From positions 1 to 64,000 of the forward strand of contig JACRMI010000124.1 in NCBI GenBank assembly GCA_016215025.1: DNA of 64,000 nt, read 5' to 3'. This stretch comes from Chloroflexota bacterium. Lineage in GTDB: Bacteria; Chloroflexota; Anaerolineae; UBA4142. A program made the position numbers and the translations under genes. This document shows, piece by piece, positions 59,960-64,000 of the stretch. Position 1 is the first letter of the stretch. Each line of letters opens with the position of its first letter. The notes below the pieces were generated by a model. It did no database searches and was not told where the DNA came from. It saw nothing but the letters and a program-made list of their open reading frames with translations.

Positions 59960-60584
59960 CCAATTCCTCATCCAACTGTGCGATAAAGCGATTGACGAAC
60001 GCCAACCGCTCTTTGGAAATGGCTCGTCCTGTTTGTGTGAGCATAAGCGCAACGGCACGCTCGGCGGAATGACGATCATGCTTGAGAATGCGCTCACGTG
60101 CTTCGGCGTACGACGGCGCTTGGATTCCCGTATTCAACAATGTCCATACGATGCTCAGCGCGCCAACTTCGTCTAGCACATCCGCATCGCGCAGGATGCA
60201 GTCTTCCAATTTGAAATTCTCTGCCGAAGACACCACATGATTGCAAATAATTTCGCCGACACGCTTGGTCCAAGCCATAGAGAATCCAGCGCGTGCCAAA
60301 TATTCTGCAGCGATCTCAGCTCCGCGCGCGGCGTGTTCATCCGGCGTTGATTCAAACTTTGCTACGTCATGAAAAATCGCCGCGACGGTGACCAAGTCAT
60401 AGTCGGCGTTTTCCGCGCGGGCGATTCTTTGCGCGACAGTTAGCACGCGCTGCGTGTGCTCCCAGCGCGCGAGACCGGTGTTTCGCCATGAGTTGTGTCC
60501 GCTTGCCATTTTCGGTTCTGTGCGCACGAGGCAATCGCGGACGAACGCTTGCATCGCGTCAAAATCGATGGTTGAAGGATTCAT
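59952..60584 (-). CDS. HD-domain hydrolase
   Basis: 210 residues. HD motif: WEHTQRVLTVA (first His), AAIFHDVAKFES (His-Asp), and IICNHVVSSAEN and CILRDADVLDEVGA (later metal ligands). HD proteins of this size cleave phosphomonoester or nucleotide bonds. I start at the ATG giving MNPSTIDFD. The final residues EELGL run straight into the terminal repeat of the adjoining MITE-like element, which supplies TAG. Confidence 0.8.
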   Translation of the reverse strand: MNPSTIDFDAMQAFVRDCLVRTEPKMASGHNSWRNTGLARWEHTQRVLTVAQRIARAENADYDLVTVAAIFHDVAKFESTPDEHAARGAEIAAEYLARAGFSMAWTKRVGEIICNHVVSSAENFKLEDCILRDADVLDEVGALSIVWTLLNTGIQAPSYAEARERILKHDRHSAERAVALMLTQTGRAISKERLAFVNRFIAQLDEELGL

Positions 60585-60649
60585 AATCTCGGTAAGAAAC
60601 ACAATGACAGGGAAACAATCGTCGTCTCCCCGTCACCGTTCATCCTAAT

Positions 60650-61807
60650 CTATTTTTTCTTTGCCGTTTTCGTGGATTTTTTCGCGGATTTCGTGCCGGT
60701 TTTCTTCGCCGCTTTTTTCACCGTTTTTTTGACCGGCTTTTTCGTCGCTCGCTTGACCGGCTTTTTGATCACCACCGGTTCGGGAATCGACGGCGCTTTT
60801 TCAAATTTCATAATCGGCACGACGATCTCGGCGCGAATCTCTTCGCCAGGCTTGCTAAGGTACACTTCGATAGGCGCGCCCGAATCGTGATACCCTTGCG
60901 CGTGCAGCCAATCGTACACTTGATTGTACGCCGGCACGATGTTCGCATTGCCTTGATAGTGAATGGTCGCCGCTTCAAACCCGCCAACGTCTTTGACGTG
61001 GACCTCGTTCGATCCCTGCACCTGATCGGCGACAGGCACGCACAAATCGCTGCGTAGCTTTTCGGGAGCGACCTTGGCTGGATCGTCGTAAAAAATTCCC
61101 AGACTGGGGCCTAATGGCTGAACATGGTTTTGATCCATCCAAGCAAACAATCGACCGAATCCCCGTTGGATGGAGGCGGGCCAAGGTCCCATTTCGGAAA
61201 CGAACGCCACCCGCCGCTTTGGAAAATGTTTGATCTCTGGCATGATTTCCTCCTTTGGTTTTGTCAGTTGATTCAACTGTAACAATCCCAACGCCATGAC
61301 GGCTTGCCATGGAACGAGTTTAAATTCGCCTGCCGCAATTGCTGCTTCCAACTCGGAGCGGTTCAGCAACAACAACTCTTGATCCTCTAAATCATCCGCA
61401 TTCGATTCATTCACGCGGCGCGCATTACGCGCGAGGAAAAGATGCGCCTTGCCTGCGCCGCGATTGCCATCGACCGCGTACGCCCCCAAATCGATCCAGT
61501 CACGGGCTACGTAGCCGGTTTCTTCCATCAACTCGCGCTTGGCGGCTGCGAGCGGTTGTTCGTTTGGCTCTAAATAACCCCCGACCGGCGCGAGCGATAT
61601 GCCATCGACCGCATATTTGGTCTGTCGAAACACGAGAAATTTTTCATCGTCGGTCACCACCATCATGTTGACAAAATCGGGCGTGACGACCCAGGGCCAA
61701 TCGACAATAATTCGACCATCGGGCAACTCGATGCGATGTTTTTCAACGCGCAAAAATTTGCCGTGATCGAAGACGGTTTCGCGCGCAAGTGTTTTCCAAG
61801 TTTGCAT
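60650..61807 (-). CDS. Nudix hydrolase-GyrI-like domain-lysine tail fusion
   Basis: 385 residues. Residues 1-180 are a Nudix domain; the box runs GGYLEPNEQ...AAAKRELMEETGY (Gx5Ex7REUxEE), so it should hydrolyse a nucleoside diphosphate linked to X, like ADP-ribose pyrophosphatases. Residues 189-340 are a GyrI/AraC effector-binding-like domain (AFVSEMGPWPASIQRGFGRL, AATIHYQGNANIVPAYNQVYDWL). The last 40 residues are almost only Lys, Thr, Pro and Ala, as in histone H1-like tails. Inside the frame AGGAGGAAATC stands before ATG189 (61243), an ideal internal start for the second half. TATAAT is so close to the first ATG that the mRNA may be leaderless. Confidence 0.85.
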   Translation of the reverse strand: MQTWKTLARETVFDHGKFLRVEKHRIELPDGRIIVDWPWVVTPDFVNMMVVTDDEKFLVFRQTKYAVDGISLAPVGGYLEPNEQPLAAAKRELMEETGYVARDWIDLGAYAVDGNRGAGKAHLFLARNARRVNESNADDLEDQELLLLNRSELEAAIAAGEFKLVPWQAVMALGLLQLNQLTKPKEEIMPEIKHFPKRRVAFVSEMGPWPASIQRGFGRLFAWMDQNHVQPLGPSLGIFYDDPAKVAPEKLRSDLCVPVADQVQGSNEVHVKDVGGFEAATIHYQGNANIVPAYNQVYDWLHAQGYHDSGAPIEVYLSKPGEEIRAEIVVPIMKFEKAPSIPEPVVIKKPVKRATKKPVKKTVKKAAKKTGTKSAKKSTKTAKKK

Positions 61808-61812
61808 CGATC

Positions 61813-61818
61813 ATTATA
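61813..61818 (-). promoter_or_regulatory. -10 element next to the Nudix start codon
   Basis: TATAAT (minus strand) ends five bases before the ATG at 61807; an overlapping TGGTATTAT would be an extended -10. No good -35 at 17 bases. The transcript would start at or just before the ATG. Confidence 0.4.
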
Positions 61819-61899
61819 ATACCAGAGATTGCAGGGCATAGCAAGGACAAGAAATCTGTGACCCGTTTCGATTTGAGTCGCACATTAATTCCTGCCAGC

Positions 61900-61929
61900 T
61901 TGACAATCGTTTCATCGCTATGCTAGAAT
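61900..61929 (+). promoter_or_regulatory. Sigma-70 promoter of the lipoprotein gene
   Basis: A perfect TTGACA (61900-61905), 18 bases, and TAGAAT (61924-61929) preceded by TGC. It matches the extended -10 at 19230-19238. The leader to the lipoprotein start is about 140 bases and shows no clear structure. Confidence 0.7.
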
Positions 61930-62076
61930 CGCGTTAGAATCAACACCTCTTGAATCGATGTCGATTCAAACCCATTCGTCCAACCATGTTTAGTTTTCTC
62001 CCAAAATATTCTGCTTAATTAATCACGCTCCAGCATGGTTACTGCCGCTCGCTTTGGCGCTCAGGAGTAAGATTTG

Positions 62077-62754
62077 GTGAAACACATTCCCTCTTTGATC
62101 GGACTGGCCCTCGTCGTCGTCGCGGTGGGATGTTCAGCGACGACGCCCCTCATCGCATCCACGCCGCCGACGTTTTCTTTGCCGACGCTGATCCCACCGA
62201 CGCCGATACCTAGCACACCCACGCCAATTCCGACCGCCATACCCACGCCGACTTTTGCGCCAACCGTAACCCCGACTCGTATCGCCACGATTCCTACGAC
62301 GCAGGCAGTTGCACCGACCATTGCGCCGATAATTCCACCGACGCCAACATTGATACCCACTCCGCAGCCATCTCCCACGCCAGCGATTCCACCCGGTCTC
62401 TACGTGACCAGCTTGCGCATCGATCCGGATCCGCCTCTGCGTGGCGCTGATTTGCGTTTCAATCCCATATTTTCAAATACACTCGGCAAGCCTCAAAATT
62501 ACCGTTGGATCGTTTACGTTTTTCGCATCGACACACCCAACCGTTCATACGGCGAGACCACACGCACGAATACATCTATCGAAGTTGGCACAAACGAGTT
62601 ACCTTCATCGGGTTTTTGGAAATTGCCGCTTGGCGGACCCTGCGAAAGTTTTATCGTCAGGGTTGCGTGGTTCAACGAAGAAAACAAGGCAATGATGTTT
62701 ACCACGCCATCGGGTCAGGTCTTTGAAAAAGGTTTTACAGTTTGCCCGCCATAA
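62077..62754 (+). CDS. Lipoprotein with Thr/Pro-rich stalk
   Basis: 225 residues. Signal peptide with lipobox VAVGC, then about 80 residues of Pro-Thr-rich repeats (PTPIPSTPTPIPTAIP), a flexible and probably glycosylated stalk, then a beta-domain (about 108-225) with two cysteines (CESF and FTVCPP) that may be disulfide-linked. The domain is not recognised. I chose the GTG nine bases after AGGAG; a TTG one codon earlier is possible. The stalk is a likely target for the GT-C enzymes at the other end of the window. Confidence 0.7.
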   Translation: MKHIPSLIGLALVVVAVGCSATTPLIASTPPTFSLPTLIPPTPIPSTPTPIPTAIPTPTFAPTVTPTRIATIPTTQAVAPTIAPIIPPTPTLIPTPQPSPTPAIPPGLYVTSLRIDPDPPLRGADLRFNPIFSNTLGKPQNYRWIVYVFRIDTPNRSYGETTRTNTSIEVGTNELPSSGFWKLPLGGPCESFIVRVAWFNEENKAMMFTTPSGQVFEKGFTVCPP

Positions 62755-62781
62755 ACGAGAGAGCAAAGAGACCCTAACAAA

Positions 62782-64000
62782 ATGAAAACGATAGATCAAT
62801 CACTGACTTCACCAACGATCGCGCAAAAAATATTCAGCCTTTCCATTTGGCTGATGAACCGATTAAAGTTTCCGCGCAAGTTTGCGCTGATTACTTTGCT
62901 GTTCGCATTGCCCTTGACGTTATTACTGAGCCTTGAAATCAATCACCTCAATTCCGAAATCGATTTTGCGAAAAAGGAATTGACCGGCACGGCGTACCTT
63001 CGCATCGCGCGTAATCTCTATCAGGATGCACTGCAAAATCAAATCGAGTTTCAGTATGTGCAGAGCGGCAGAATTTCCAGCGACGAAATAACACGGCTCC
63101 GCTCGCAAATCGACAAGGATATGAGCGCGCTTGAAACCGCCGAAACGCAGCTCAACAATTCGCTCGGCACGGCAAAAGATTTCGCAACGCTGAAGAGTGG
63201 TTGGCAAAAGCTCAAGAGCCAAGCGCCCGATCAAGCCCTCAGCAACGAAGTCGATCTCAACGCCAAGCTCATCGCCGACGTGCGGGCACTGATAACCACC
63301 GTCGGCAATTCTTCTAACCTCGTCTTGGACCCCCAACTCGACAATCATTACCTCATCGATGCGGTCGTGCTCAGTCTGCCTGAAAGTTTGAATGTGCAAG
63401 CCGACACGCTCACGCTCGATATTCCGACAATGGCGCAGCAAGGTTCGACGGCGGGACTGGCACGCACATCGACGTTGATCGGACTCTTGCAATCGAATTC
63501 CGTTATGACGCAAAACGATTTGCAAGCCAGTTTTGACAACGCTCGCGCAGACTCCGTGCGTTCAACTTTGGAAGCACCGCTCAAAACTTCCGTTAGCAGC
63601 CTCTCCGATTTTGTCAACGCCGTTGGGCGCATCTGGAGTACGCAAAGCACAGCGGGCGCACCATCGGAAGCTTATTGGGCGACCGGTATCATCGCCATTC
63701 AATCGAATTTTAGATTATGGGATTTGAGCATTACGCAAATCGATTCGCTGATTCACACGCGGATAATTTCCCTCAATCAGCAATTGGCGATTGTCGTCGC
63801 GGTCACCTTGATCGTCCTTTTGCTCGTCGTCTATTTGTGGGTTGGTTTTTACCTCGCCGTTATGCAGACCGTATCAAGCTTGGACGCCGCATCGAAACGC
63901 ATGGTCAGCGGCAACTTGAACGGCGAAATCACGCTCGACAATCACGACGAACTGGGACAGATCGTTACCGCATTCAACAAAATCGCCTCCGCGCTCGTGT
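62782..64000 (+). CDS. Membrane HAMP sensor protein (5' part)
   Basis: 406 codons are visible and the frame runs off the right edge. Helix 1 (about residues 35-55, FALITLLFALPLTLLLSLEI), a mostly helical outer domain (about 56-333), helix 2 (about 335-360, LAIVVAVTLIVLLLVVYLW) and the start of a HAMP domain (TVSSLDAASKRMVSGNLNGE, DELGQIVTAFNKIASAL). The output domain lies outside the window and could be a kinase, methyl-accepting or GGDEF domain. It begins 27 bases after the lipoprotein stop and may be co-transcribed with it. Confidence 0.85.
   Translation, partial: MKTIDQSLTSPTIAQKIFSLSIWLMNRLKFPRKFALITLLFALPLTLLLSLEINHLNSEIDFAKKELTGTAYLRIARNLYQDALQNQIEFQYVQSGRISSDEITRLRSQIDKDMSALETAETQLNNSLGTAKDFATLKSGWQKLKSQAPDQALSNEVDLNAKLIADVRALITTVGNSSNLVLDPQLDNHYLIDAVVLSLPESLNVQADTLTLDIPTMAQQGSTAGLARTSTLIGLLQSNSVMTQNDLQASFDNARADSVRSTLEAPLKTSVSSLSDFVNAVGRIWSTQSTAGAPSEAYWATGIIAIQSNFRLWDLSITQIDSLIHTRIISLNQQLAIVVAVTLIVLLLVVYLWVGFYLAVMQTVSSLDAASKRMVSGNLNGEITLDNHDELGQIVTAFNKIASALV

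Overview
The window comes from a bacterium of roughly 50% G+C. Most genes point to a member of the Chloroflexota, probably Anaerolineae-like: a run of polytopic GT-C glycosyltransferases (two with the DUF2723 N-terminus), MglA/roadblock GTPase modules, a group-2-like sigma-70 factor, and many word-like dispersed repeats. The assignment is an inference from gene families; no rRNA, tRNA or CRISPR array was found.

Layout. 1-18.8 kb (minus strand): a methyltransferase, then seven large GT-C type membrane glycosyltransferases interleaved with a YbhN-like flippase-type protein and a B12-binding radical SAM enzyme; this looks like a lipid-linked glycan or glycolipid locus. 18.9-21.7 kb (plus): an orphan Flp-type pilin, an antiporter-like NuoL/M/N relative that has lost its key charged residues, and a SIMPL-domain exported protein. 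22-35 kb: a signalling region with an MBL-fold hydrolase plus PAS kinase, a sigma factor, a CBS protein, a ferredoxin-like protein coupled to a Cys-type CcmE, a kinase/response-regulator pair, an HD-GYP phosphodiesterase, a diguanylate cyclase and a diheme cytochrome c. 35-41 kb: central carbon and nitrogen metabolism (AcuA-like acetyltransferase, acetyl-CoA hydrolase/transferase, alanine dehydrogenase, GltD-type oxidoreductase, CBS protein). 41-44 kb (plus): receiver-GAF-PAS kinase and response regulator.

44.2-52.6 kb (plus) is the most unusual part: twelve co-directional genes between a promoter/terminator at 44.1-44.2 kb and a terminator at 52.6 kb. They encode a response-regulator/Rab-like GTPase fusion, an MglA-like GTPase, four roadblock/LC7-type proteins, PATAN/DUF4388-type proteins, a dCache-HAMP receptor with no output domain, an orphan amino-acid-type binding lipoprotein and an SCP2-like protein. 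I propose that it is a ligand-responsive, phosphorelay-gated small-GTPase signalling system.

52.7-64 kb: a four-subunit 2-oxoacid:ferredoxin oxidoreductase operon, a radical SAM protein, a possible toxin-antitoxin remnant, two membrane proteins (one of them compositionally chimeric), an HD hydrolase, a Nudix/GyrI-like/lysine-tail fusion, a Thr/Pro-rich lipoprotein, and the 5' part of a HAMP sensor that runs off the end.

A second theme runs through the window: dispersed repeats (word-like phrases, two MITE-like families, a REP-like palindrome) sit at gene ends and supply the stop codon of at least seven genes. Others have been inserted in frame into loops of membrane proteins.
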